Positions 10,680-17,660 of a DNA stretch of 17,660 bases are shown one piece after another. The notes beneath the pieces are model-generated. The model saw nothing but the letters and a program-made list of their open reading frames with translations, made no database searches and was not told where the DNA came from. The stretch is from Propionibacteriaceae bacterium (GTDB lineage: Bacteria > Actinomycetota > Actinomycetes > Propionibacteriales > Propionibacteriaceae), in NCBI GenBank assembly GCA_905372155.1, contig CAJPNZ010000061.1, positions 1-17,660 of the forward strand, written 5' to 3'. The stretch's first letter is position 1. The number at the start of each line of letters is the position of its first letter. The translations under genes and the position numbers were made by a program.

Positions 10680-10739
10680 GCCCGTTCAGGAATTGCCCAC
10701 AGCAGGGTCCGGGCACGGCCGGGAGGGGGCGGGTGTCGC

Positions 10740-12059
10740 TCAGTCGTCGGCCACCGGCAGACCGGATTCCTTGAGGGTCTCCTTCGAGGTGCTCTCGGTG
10801 ACGGTGAAGATGTCGGTCACCTTCGCACCGCCCGCCACCACCTCGTCGGCCTTCTCCTTCATCTTCTGGACGACGGCGGAGAAACCGGGAATGTAATCCC
10901 ATTCCGTGGACAGCTCGCCGTTGGCCTCGGCCAGCACCTGATAGACGTCCTGGTTGCCGAACTGGCGCAGGGTTTTCTCGGGGGTGGTGACCGTGCCCTT
11001 GGCGGCGGGCAGGAGACCCTGGGAGGCCAGGTCGGCCACCTGGGTGTTCAGCCAGTTGTTGAACTCCATGGCCTCGGTCTTGTGCTGGCAACCCTTCATG
11101 ACGGCCACCCCGGAACCCCCGTCGGGACCGGTCATCCGGGCACCCCCGAAGGTGGGCAGTTTCGCGACGCGCCACTGTCCCTCGTAGGGGGTGCCGTCCA
11201 GCTTGTCGAGGGCGTAGCCGATCTCCCAGGCGGGGGCGATGTTGCCGATCAGGGAACCGTTCGTCAGGGCCTGTTCGTAGGAGTCGTCCGCGCGTTTGTT
11301 GGTGAGCGCGGCCTGGGCGTCCAGGACGTCCTGCCAGAACTTGGCCACCACCTGCGTCTTCTCGTCGGTGGTGTTGATCCTCCACTTGTTGTCGACCGTC
11401 GAGTACCACACGGCACCGGCGGCGGCAGCCTGCGCGGAGAGCCAGTAGCCGACCTCGTCGGGCTCGAAGTCGAGGATGTACTTGCCCTGAGCGGCTGCCT
11501 TCTTGGCGGCCTCCAGAAGTTCGTCGAAGGTCTTGGGAACCTCGATGCCCAGGGCGTTGAACTCGGCCTCGTTGTACAGGTAGACCAAGGGCCCGGTGTC
11601 CTGGGGCAGGCCCACCATCTTGCCGCCGACCGACATCTGGGAGTAGGCGGCGTCGTTGTAGTTGTCCTTGTACTTGGAGGCCTCACCGGAGACGTCCTCG
11701 AGCAGGTTCCCCACGAACATCTCGGGGGCCTCTCCGTAACCGACCTGGGCCAGGCAGGGGGCGCTCTTGTTCTCCACGTCGGTCTTCAGCTTGGCCATCA
11801 GCTCCGACGACTTGCCGGTGAACCTGGTGGCGGTGACCTGGATGTTCGGATGCGCGGCATTCCATTTCTCGACCATGTCGACCACCGGGATCATGCCCGG
11901 CCCGTCGGGAAGCCGGTGCACATATTCGATCCTGATCGCGTTGTCGCCCGAGTGGGCGGATTCGGACCCGCCGCTACCGGCCGCGGTTCCGCATGCGGAA
12001 AGAACGATGGCTGTCGCTGACAACAGGCCCGTGACGACCATCAACCACTTGCTCTGCAT
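10740..12059 (-). CDS. Solute-binding lipoprotein of a carbohydrate-type ABC importer
   Basis: This 439-residue protein begins with a lipoprotein signal peptide: basic start, hydrophobic stretch and lipobox LSAC with the lipidated cysteine at C23. A Gly/Ser linker follows. The mature part resembles family 1 extracellular solute-binding proteins (UgpB/MalE type): WNAAHPNIQVTA near the N-terminus, LPQDTGPLVYLYN and a later GGSGVAVMKG segment. It would capture a sugar or glycerophosphodiester outside the membrane and deliver it to a permease. No permease or ATPase gene is present on either side: downstream is the convergent exporter, upstream the divergent gnd. It is therefore an orphan component in this window and must work with subunits encoded elsewhere. 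GAGGG lies about 12 nt before the ATG, a rather long spacing. The specific ligand cannot be assigned. Confidence 0.9.
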   Translation of the reverse strand: MQSKWLMVVTGLLSATAIVLSACGTAAGSGGSESAHSGDNAIRIEYVHRLPDGPGMIPVVDMVEKWNAAHPNIQVTATRFTGKSSELMAKLKTDVENKSAPCLAQVGYGEAPEMFVGNLLEDVSGEASKYKDNYNDAAYSQMSVGGKMVGLPQDTGPLVYLYNEAEFNALGIEVPKTFDELLEAAKKAAAQGKYILDFEPDEVGYWLSAQAAAAGAVWYSTVDNKWRINTTDEKTQVVAKFWQDVLDAQAALTNKRADDSYEQALTNGSLIGNIAPAWEIGYALDKLDGTPYEGQWRVAKLPTFGGARMTGPDGGSGVAVMKGCQHKTEAMEFNNWLNTQVADLASQGLLPAAKGTVTTPEKTLRQFGNQDVYQVLAEANGELSTEWDYIPGFSAVVQKMKEKADEVVAGGAKVTDIFTVTESTSKETLKESGLPVADD

Positions 12060-12189
12060 TGAATTTTTATTCCCTCTACGTCGGCCTCTGACAGAGACTT
12101 ACCCCGGATCCGCGGCGGACCGGGCGGCCTACCGACAGGACACGGGGCTTTTCTCCTGCGCACAATCAATGTACATAACCCGCGGCCCG

Positions 12190-12213
12190 GTCCGTGACCA
12201 CGGGGTCACGGAC
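12190..12213. promoter_or_regulatory. Perfect 10-bp inverted repeat, candidate operator
   Basis: Arms GTCCGTGACC (12190-12199) and GGTCACGGAC (12204-12213) flank a 4-nt ACGG spacer. It sits between two divergent promoters and has no T-run on either strand, so it is more likely a protein-binding site than a terminator. It lies just upstream of the AT-rich patch where the solute-binding protein promoter is expected. The regulator is unknown. Confidence 0.5.
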
Positions 12214-12292
12214 TGAAACACCAGCCCCCATCATGACCGGTGTACGGCATGGTCCGGCACAGGAACACGATGGAGGGTCACCGTCTCATCCC

Positions 12293-12315
12293 GTCCGGCG
12301 AGTCCTCGCCCGGAC
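12293..12315 (+). terminator. GC-rich hairpin followed by a short T-run upstream of gnd
   Basis: GTCCGGCGAG (12293-12302) pairs with CTCGC-C-CGGAC (12305-12315) with one bulged C and a very tight turn; AGCACTTTT follows at 12316-12324. It has the form of a weak intrinsic terminator or attenuator. It could insulate gnd from upstream transcription, or be a regulator site upstream of the gnd promoter. Confidence 0.3.
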
Positions 12316-12336
12316 AGCACTTTTCGCAACAGGGCC

Positions 12337-12342
12337 TAAGCT
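12337..12342 (+). promoter_or_regulatory. Possible -10 box TAAGCT for gnd
   Basis: TAAGCT fits the loose actinobacterial TANNNT pattern and lies 43 bp before the gnd ATG. No convincing -35 hexamer is present 16-18 bp upstream. This is a weak call. Confidence 0.2.
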
Positions 12343-12375
12343 GGCTGTGCAGGCCCGAGGGTCCGTTGAACAGTT

Positions 12376-12381
12376 AAGGAG
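12376..12381 (+). promoter_or_regulatory. Ribosome binding site AAGGAG that fixes the gnd start
   Basis: AAGGAG lies 4 nt before the ATG at 12386. It rules in favour of this start over the 64 in-frame codons that are open upstream. Confidence 0.75.
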
Positions 12382-12385
12382 TCAC

Positions 12386-13822
12386 ATGAGCGAGCAGCTG
12401 GCCCAGGTCGGGGTGATCGGAATGGCGGTGATGGGGTCGAACCTGGCCCGCAACCTCGCCCACAGAGGGTTTCGGGTCGCCATCCACAACCGGACGGCCG
12501 CCCGCACCGACGAGGTCATCGCACTCCACGGCTTCGAGGGGGATTTCGTGCCCTCCCACGACCTGGCGGATTTCGTCGCCTCCCTGGAACGTCCCCGCCG
12601 CGTCATTCTCATGGTCAAGGCCGGTGGCCCGACCGACGCCACCATCGACGCCCTCATCCCGCTCCTCGAGAAGGGGGACATCGTCGTCGACGGCGGCAAC
12701 TCGTTCTTCCAGGACACCCGCCGCCGCGAGCAGCGCCTGCGCGACCTCGGGCTGCACTTCGTGGGAGCGGGGATCTCCGGAGGAGAGGTAGGCGCCCTGG
12801 AGGGACCGTCGATCATGCCCGGCGGATCCCCGGAGTCCTACGAGGCGCTCGGCCCGATCCTGGAGCGGGTCGCCGCCGACGTGGACGGGGAACCGTGCTG
12901 CACCCACATCGGCGCCGATGGCGCCGGGCATTTCGTGAAGATGGTCCACAACGGCATCGAGTACGCCGACATGCAGTTCATCGGCGAGGCCTACGAACTG
13001 CTGAGGGCCCTGGGCCTCGACCACACCGAGATGGCCGACATCTTCGCCACCTGGAACACCGGGGACCTGGATTCCTACCTCATTGAGATCACCGCCGAGG
13101 TGCTGCGCAAGACCGATCCCCGCACCGGTGTTCCGCTGGTGGACGTGATCCGGGACGCCGCGGGCATGAAGGGGACGGGCACCTGGACCGTGCAGTCGGC
13201 GCTCGACCTGGGCACCCCGGTCAACACCATCGCCGAATCCGTGTTCGCCCGCGCCATTTCCTCGTCCCCCGAGCTGCGCACCGCCGCCCGGGCAGCCCTC
13301 CACGGGCCGGATCGGGGCATCCGGGTGGCCGATCGCGACGTCTTCGTCGAACAGGTCCGCCAGGCGTTGTGGGCCAGCAAGGTGGTGGCCTACGCGCAAG
13401 GCCTGGACGAGATCCGCATGGCAGCCGCCGAGTACGGCTGGAGCATCGACATAGCGGAGGTGGCGCGGATCTGGAGAGCCGGCTGCATCATCCGCGCCCG
13501 CCTGCTGGAGCGGATCCGTTCCGAATACGCGGCCGGCAACCTCGTCACCCTGCTGGAGGCCCCCTCCATCGTGGCGGGCCTCACGGAGGCCCAGGAAGGC
13601 TGGCGCACCGTCGTGGCCGAGGCCGTGCGGGCCGGGGTACCGGTACCCGGTTTCTCGGCGGCGCTGGCCCACTACGACCAGGCCCGCGCCCCGCGTCTCA
13701 ACGCGGCGCTCACGCAAGGACTGCGCGACTACTTCGGTGCGCACACCTATCGCCGCATCGACGACGAGGGGGCCTTCCACATCAACTGGTCGACCGACGG
13801 CGCGGAGGTCGCCGCCGACTGA
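12386..13822 (+). CDS. gnd: 6-phosphogluconate dehydrogenase, decarboxylating
   Basis: It oxidises and decarboxylates 6-phosphogluconate to ribulose 5-phosphate with NADP+ in the oxidative pentose phosphate pathway. It has 478 residues, the length of the long dimeric 6PGDH group. The Rossmann fold carries GVIGMAVMGSNLARNL (9-24) and NRT at 35-37, whose arginine supports NADP+ over NAD+. VDGGNSFFQDTRR (101-113) and GAGISGGEVGALEGPSIMPGG (127-147) bind substrate. The catalytic lysine is K185 in GHFVKMVHNGIEY, with the partner acid E192. The C-terminal RRIDDEGAFHINW matches the family's substrate-contacting tail. It appears monocistronic: divergent from the solute-binding protein gene and followed by a repeat cluster. 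It supplies NADPH and pentose precursors, including for nucleotide synthesis. Confidence 0.97.
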   Translation: MSEQLAQVGVIGMAVMGSNLARNLAHRGFRVAIHNRTAARTDEVIALHGFEGDFVPSHDLADFVASLERPRRVILMVKAGGPTDATIDALIPLLEKGDIVVDGGNSFFQDTRRREQRLRDLGLHFVGAGISGGEVGALEGPSIMPGGSPESYEALGPILERVAADVDGEPCCTHIGADGAGHFVKMVHNGIEYADMQFIGEAYELLRALGLDHTEMADIFATWNTGDLDSYLIEITAEVLRKTDPRTGVPLVDVIRDAAGMKGTGTWTVQSALDLGTPVNTIAESVFARAISSSPELRTAARAALHGPDRGIRVADRDVFVEQVRQALWASKVVAYAQGLDEIRMAAAEYGWSIDIAEVARIWRAGCIIRARLLERIRSEYAAGNLVTLLEAPSIVAGLTEAQEGWRTVVAEAVRAGVPVPGFSAALAHYDQARAPRLNAALTQGLRDYFGAHTYRRIDDEGAFHINWSTDGAEVAAD

Positions 13823-13848
13823 CCACAAGTCCTCGGACGAGCGCGAAA

Positions 13849-14030
13849 TGGTTTCGACACGGCCGGCTCGCAGAGCGAGCAGGCCGGCCCAACCAACTTC
13901 CACCCCCATGAAGCCGGTTGAGCCGGCACGGGGCACCCCTCTCTTCTGAAGCTGGTTGAGCCGGGCCGCGAGGAACGAGCGGTCCGAGTCGAAACCAACT
14001 TCCACATCCCAGGCCGGCCCAACCAGCTTC
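13849..14030. repeat. Cluster of interspersed palindromic repeats (GGTTTCGAC...CAACCA type)
   Basis: The unit TGGTTTCGACACGG (13849-13862) recurs inverted as CCGAGTCGAAACCA (13984-13997), 13 of 14 positions complementary. AGGCCGGCCCAACCAACTTC (13881-13900) recurs at 14011-14030 with one change. TGAAGCCGGTTGAGCCGG (13909-13926) recurs at 13947-13964 with one change. Internal stems include GCTCGC-AGA-GCGAGC (13866-13880) enclosed by GGCCG/CGGCC. Similar REP-like elements are scattered in many actinobacterial genomes. It fills most of the 254-bp gap between gnd and the helicase and may stop transcription out of gnd. Confidence 0.8.
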
Positions 14031-14076
14031 GGAGCAGGTTCCGTGGTCCGTCGGGGCCGGGTGGCAGACTTCCGGC

Positions 14077-17000
14077 ATGCCGATGAGCCGTTTCTCCGCC
14101 CCGAGCCGGGACTGGTTCGTGAACACCTTCGGGGTGCCGACGCCCGTGCAGGAAGGGGCGTGGCGGGCCATCGCCGACGGGGGTCACGTCCTGGTGGTGG
14201 CGCCGACCGGCTCCGGGAAGACCCTGGCGGCCTTCCTGCACGCCCTCGATTCCCTGCTGCAACCCAGCGATCGTCCCCGGGGCACGAGGGTGGTCTACGT
14301 CTCCCCCCTGAAGGCGCTCGGGGTGGATGTGGAACGCAACCTGCGCGTCCCGCTGGCCGGGATCCGCGAGGAGGCCGGGCGGCAGGGCCGCAGGGTTTCC
14401 GAGGTCACCGTCGGCGTGCGCTCGGGCGACACCCCGGCCCGCGACCGCGACCGGATGCGGCGCAGGCCATCGGATGTGTTGATCACCACACCCGAGTCGC
14501 TGTATCTGATGCTCACGTCCTCGGCCCGGGAAACCCTCCGCGACGTCGAGACGGTGATAATCGACGAGATCCACGCCGTCGCCGGTTCCAAGCGCGGCAC
14601 CCACCTGGCCCTCAGCCTGGAGCGCCTGGACCTGCTGGCCGGACGCGACGTGCGGCGTGTGGCCCTGTCCGCCACCGTGCGTCCCGTCGAAAAGGTGGCG
14701 GCCTTCCTCGGGGGCGACCGGGACGTGGTCGTGGTGGCTCCCGGGACCGGGAAAAGCTGGGACATCCGGGTCGCCACTCCCCCGCTGAACGATCCCTGGC
14801 CCCACGTGGAGAAGGAGATCCTGGAATCGATCCAGAGGGCCCGTTCCACGCTGGTGTTCGCGAACTCCCGCCGGGCGGCGGAGAAACTGACGGCTCGCCT
14901 CAACGAGCTGTGGCTGGATGCCGGCGGCGGCGAGGACTTGGCCCGCGCCCACCACGGTTCGGTCAGCAAACACGTCCGGGCCGAGATCGAGGACGCTCTC
15001 AAGGCGGGGCGGCTGCGGGCCGTCGTGGCCACGAGCTCCTTGGAGCTGGGCATCGACATGGGCGCCGTCGACCAGGTGATCCAGATCAGCGCCCCCTTGT
15101 CCACTTCGAGTGCGCTGCAGCGTTTCGGCCGGGCCGGGCACCGGGTGGGTGCGACCTCCCGGGGACGCCTCCACACCCTGCACCGCGGGGAGCTGGCGGC
15201 CGCGGTCGTGACCGTATCCGACATGATCGCGGGCCGGATCGAGGAGCTGCGCATCCCTGTTCTGGCGCTCGACGTCCTGGCCCAGCAGACCGTCGCCGCT
15301 GCCGCCGCCGCGGGGGATGCGGGACTGGAGATCGAGACCTGGCTGGCGGCGGCGCGACGTTCCCATCCCTACTCCGGCCTGGGGGACGACGCCTTCAACG
15401 CGGTCCTGCGGTTGCTGCTCGGCACCTATCCCAGCGCCGATTTCTCGGAGCTGCGGGCCCGCCTGGAGCGGCGCGGCGACCGGTTGTTCGCCCTGCCCGG
15501 GGCCGGGCGGCTCGCCGTCACATCGGGCGGCACCATCCCGGACCGGGGTCTCTACGGGGTGTTCCTGGCCGACGGTGACGGCCCCGGGCGCCGGGTCGGG
15601 GAACTCGACGAGGAAATGGTCCACGAGACCCGGGTGGGTGAGACCTTCACGCTCGGCGCCTCCTCGTGGACGGTGGTCGGAATCACACGCGACCAGGTGC
15701 TGGTCACCCCCGCGCCGGGGCGGCTCGGAAAGCTGCCCTTCTGGATCGGTGAGGATCTGTCCCGCCCCGCGGAGCTGGGTCATCGCATCGGGAAGCTGCT
15801 GCGCCGGGTCGCCGAGGACCCCGACGGCCTCGATCTCCCCTGGATCGACGAGAACACCCGGAGGGAGCTGGTGGCCCTCGTCGCGGAGCAGCGCGAGGCC
15901 ACCGGGATGGTGCCGGACGAGCGGACCGTCGTGGTGGAAAGGTTCCGCGACGAGCTGGGTGACTGGCGGATCGTGGTGCACAGCCCGCTGGGACGGGCGG
16001 TGCTGGCGCCCTGGAGCGTGGCGGTGGCCGCCCTCGTGGAGCGGCGTTCCGGGGTCGATTCCCAGCCCGTGGCCACTGACGACGGTTTCATCCTGCGGCT
16101 GCCGGACGGGGAACTGCCCGCCCTGGTCGCGGACCTGGTGCGGATCGCACCGGAGACGGTGGAGCGTCTCGTCGCGGACCAGGTGGGCGGCACCTCGCTG
16201 TTCGCGGCCCGGTTCCGGGAGTGCGCATCCCGCGCCCTGCTGCTGCCTCGCCGCCACGGCCGCCGGATGCCGCTGTGGCAGCAGCGTCACCGGGCCGCCC
16301 AGCTGCTCCAGGTGGCACGCCAACACCCGAACTTCCCCATCACCCTGGAGGCGGTGCGGGAATGCCTGAACGACCGGTGGGACCTACCCGGGCTGACCGG
16401 GCTGCTCTCGCGGATCCGTTCGGGGGCGGTGCGGCTAGTCGATGTGGTCACGCCCTCCCCCAGCCCGTTCGCGGCCAGCATGCTCTACGGCTACGCGGGC
16501 AGGTTCATGTACGAGGGGGACCTGCCGATCGCGGAGAGGCGGGCCCAGTCGCTGGCCCTCGACCCGGCCCTGCTGGCCTCGGTGCTCGGAACGCTGGATC
16601 TGCGGGAGCTGCTGGACCCCGTCGTCGTCGAGCGTTTCCGGGCTGAGCTGCAGCACACCGCCGACGGTTACCGGGCCCGGAATGTCGCGGAGCTGGTGGA
16701 CCTGCCCCGCTGCCTGGGGCCCCTGTCCCCCACGGAGCTGGAGCTCCGAAGCGAGTTTCCCCTGCCCGATCCGCCGCCGGCCGGCCTGGTACCCGTAGTG
16801 GTGGCCGGTGAGGAACGCCTGGCCGCCGAACCGGATCTCGCGTTGTTGCGCGACGCCCTGGGGGTGGCGGTGCCCGGCGAGGTGAGCGCCGAACCCGGCG
16901 GCCGCGATCCCCTGACCCAGCTCACCGCCCGTTTCGCCCGCACCCACACGCCCTTCACGGCCGCGGCCCTCGCGGTTTCGTTAGGGCTTGGCCGGGCCGT

Positions 17001-17660
17001 AGCCGACCGCCTCCTGGAGTCGGAGGCCGATGCGGGCCGCCTGGTCAGGGGCAGGTTCACCGAGGACGTGGCCGAGACCGAGTACTGCGATCCGGGGGTC
17101 CTGGACCGGCTGCGGGGACGCTGCCTGGCCGCGGCCCGGGCCGCCGTGGAGCCGGTGCCAGCCGAGGCCTACGCCCGTTTCCTGCTGGACCGGCACGGTG
17201 TCACGGAGCCGCGCCCCTCCTCACCCGACGAGGTGCTCCTGGCCCTGCAGCAGCTGGCAGGCGCGGTGCTACCGGCCAGCGTGTGGGAATCGCACGTGCT
17301 CCCGGCACGGATCTCCGACTACCAGCCCTCCCACCTGGACCAGCTGCTGGCGGAGGGTGAGGCGCTGATCCGGCTCCGCGGCTCCGGACCGGATCCGTCG
17401 CTGACCCTGGTGGCGGCCGACGACCTGGATCTGGTGCCGCCGCCCTCCGAGGCAGCGGACGAGGAGGTTTCCGCCTTCGCGGCCGGGCTCGGTGACGGCC
17501 TGGTGGCACCCGGGGACGCGGAACTCCTGTGGCGGGCCGCCGCGGCGGGGCTGGTGGCACCCGCCTCGATGGCCCCGATCCGCGCGTTGCTGGCCGGTGC
17601 GTCGCCCCGCCGCGCCCCAGGTGGGCCAGGCAGCTCCCGTCGGCGATCACCACCACTGCC
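14077..17660 (+). CDS. lhr: Lhr-family ATP-dependent helicase (3' end outside window)
   Basis: This is a superfamily 2 DNA-dependent ATPase and 3'-5' helicase linked to DNA repair in actinobacteria. The frame is open from ATG 14077 for 1194 codons to the window edge; full-length Lhr is about 1500 residues, so roughly the last fifth is missing. RecA1: Walker A APTGSGKT at 42-49, DEIH box 163-166, SAT 198-200. RecA2: LVFANSRRAAEKL, ATSSLELGIDMG and motif VI QRFGRAGH at 348-355. Then the Lhr-core signatures LAVTSGGTIPDRG, DWRIVVHSPLGR, FAARFRECASRALLLPRR, PLWQQRHRAAQLL and PSPFAASMLYGY. These make it the long Lhr type, not another DEAD-box protein. An ATG two codons later (14083) is an alternative start; neither has a strong ribosome site. 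A TTA leucine codon occurs at 16981. No frameshift is seen. Confidence 0.95.
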   Translation, partial: MPMSRFSAPSRDWFVNTFGVPTPVQEGAWRAIADGGHVLVVAPTGSGKTLAAFLHALDSLLQPSDRPRGTRVVYVSPLKALGVDVERNLRVPLAGIREEAGRQGRRVSEVTVGVRSGDTPARDRDRMRRRPSDVLITTPESLYLMLTSSARETLRDVETVIIDEIHAVAGSKRGTHLALSLERLDLLAGRDVRRVALSATVRPVEKVAAFLGGDRDVVVVAPGTGKSWDIRVATPPLNDPWPHVEKEILESIQRARSTLVFANSRRAAEKLTARLNELWLDAGGGEDLARAHHGSVSKHVRAEIEDALKAGRLRAVVATSSLELGIDMGAVDQVIQISAPLSTSSALQRFGRAGHRVGATSRGRLHTLHRGELAAAVVTVSDMIAGRIEELRIPVLALDVLAQQTVAAAAAAGDAGLEIETWLAAARRSHPYSGLGDDAFNAVLRLLLGTYPSADFSELRARLERRGDRLFALPGAGRLAVTSGGTIPDRGLYGVFLADGDGPGRRVGELDEEMVHETRVGETFTLGASSWTVVGITRDQVLVTPAPGRLGKLPFWIGEDLSRPAELGHRIGKLLRRVAEDPDGLDLPWIDENTRRELVALVAEQREATGMVPDERTVVVERFRDELGDWRIVVHSPLGRAVLAPWSVAVAALVERRSGVDSQPVATDDGFILRLPDGELPALVADLVRIAPETVERLVADQVGGTSLFAARFRECASRALLLPRRHGRRMPLWQQRHRAAQLLQVARQHPNFPITLEAVRECLNDRWDLPGLTGLLSRIRSGAVRLVDVVTPSPSPFAASMLYGYAGRFMYEGDLPIAERRAQSLALDPALLASVLGTLDLRELLDPVVVERFRAELQHTADGYRARNVAELVDLPRCLGPLSPTELELRSEFPLPDPPPAGLVPVVVAGEERLAAEPDLALLRDALGVAVPGEVSAEPGGRDPLTQLTARFARTHTPFTAAALAVSLGLGRAVADRLLESEADAGRLVRGRFTEDVAETEYCDPGVLDRLRGRCLAAARAAVEPVPAEAYARFLLDRHGVTEPRPSSPDEVLLALQQLAGAVLPASVWESHVLPARISDYQPSHLDQLLAEGEALIRLRGSGPDPSLTLVAADDLDLVPPPSEAADEEVSAFAAGLGDGLVAPGDAELLWRAAAAGLVAPASMAPIRALLAGASPRRAPGGPGSSRRRSPPL

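Larger units (their letters stand above)
12060..12385. other. 326-bp divergent intergenic region between the solute-binding protein gene and gnd
   Basis: I see no convincing gene here. A 15-codon frame at 12169-12216 lacks a ribosome site. The frame of gnd stays open back to 12194 but without 6PGDH similarity. The region holds small dyads CTCTG-A-CAGAG (12086-12096) and TCCGC-G-GCGGA (12109-12119), the larger dyad at 12190-12213, and a hairpin at 12293-12315. The AT-rich stretch ACAATCAATGTACATAA (about 12161-12178) is the most likely site of the minus-strand promoter. Confidence 0.6.

Noticed and set aside
10680..10739. Bidirectional terminator between the exporter and the solute-binding protein gene
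   Set aside because: Only a 5-bp stem CCTGA/TCAGG is found, overlapping the exporter stop codon, with no T-run on either strand.
12169..12216. 15-codon leader peptide upstream of gnd
   Set aside because: There is no ribosome binding site and no run of regulatory codons. It merely overlaps the dyad.
12194..12385. 64-codon in-frame N-terminal extension of gnd
   Set aside because: The extension starts inside the 12190-12213 dyad and has no 6PGDH similarity. AAGGAG sits exactly before the ATG at 12386, where the Rossmann fold begins.
13747..16326. 859-codon minus-strand open frame over the repeat cluster and lhr
   Set aside because: It runs through the interspersed repeats and opposite the conserved Lhr motifs, so it is a GC-driven shadow.

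Overview
The window looks like a chromosomal segment from a high-GC actinobacterium. Third codon positions are almost all G or C, LigA and 6-phosphogluconate dehydrogenase have actinobacterial character, and two families here are typical of the phylum: an MmyB-like XRE regulator and a long Lhr helicase. The gene content and the 'GGTTTCGAC...CAACCA' interspersed repeat make me lean towards Propionibacteriaceae or a relative. That is inference, and I cannot name a species.

Left part (1-3377): two minus-strand genome-maintenance genes. At the left edge is the N-terminal 369 codons of a SWIM zinc-finger protein, most likely the front of an SNF2-family helicase; its stop lies outside the window. 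Upstream of it is ligA, a complete NAD+-dependent DNA ligase. An 80-90 bp divergent intergenic region separates ligA from the plus-strand genes.

Centre left (3378-8179): pepN (M1 aminopeptidase N), pyrB (aspartate carbamoyltransferase) and pyrC (dihydroorotase). They lie head to tail with gaps of 22 and 13 bp, so they are probably co-transcribed. The pyrimidine genes that often sit beside them (pyrR, carA, carB, pyrD, pyrF) are not here. pyrC is followed directly by a convergent gene.

Centre (8197-10679): a divergent pair, an MmyB-like XRE repressor (minus) and a QacA/SmvA-type 14-TM drug exporter (plus). Between them is a perfect 25-bp inverted repeat that is the obvious operator candidate. 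The exporter reads as less GC-rich than its neighbours, so the pair may be an acquired resistance cassette.

Right part (10740-17660): a lone solute-binding lipoprotein of a carbohydrate-type ABC importer (minus), with no permease or ATPase genes in view. A 326-bp divergent intergenic region with two clear dyads follows, then gnd (6-phosphogluconate dehydrogenase, plus). After gnd comes a 180-bp cluster of interspersed palindromic repeats. Last is an Lhr-family superfamily 2 helicase whose frame stays open for 1194 codons to the right edge.

Most of the window is housekeeping metabolism and DNA maintenance. The items most worth a second look are the regulator/exporter operator, the interspersed repeat cluster, and the dyads upstream of the solute-binding protein and gnd. 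I saw no CRISPR array, insertion sequence, tRNA or rRNA, and no clear sign of an undescribed multi-gene system.
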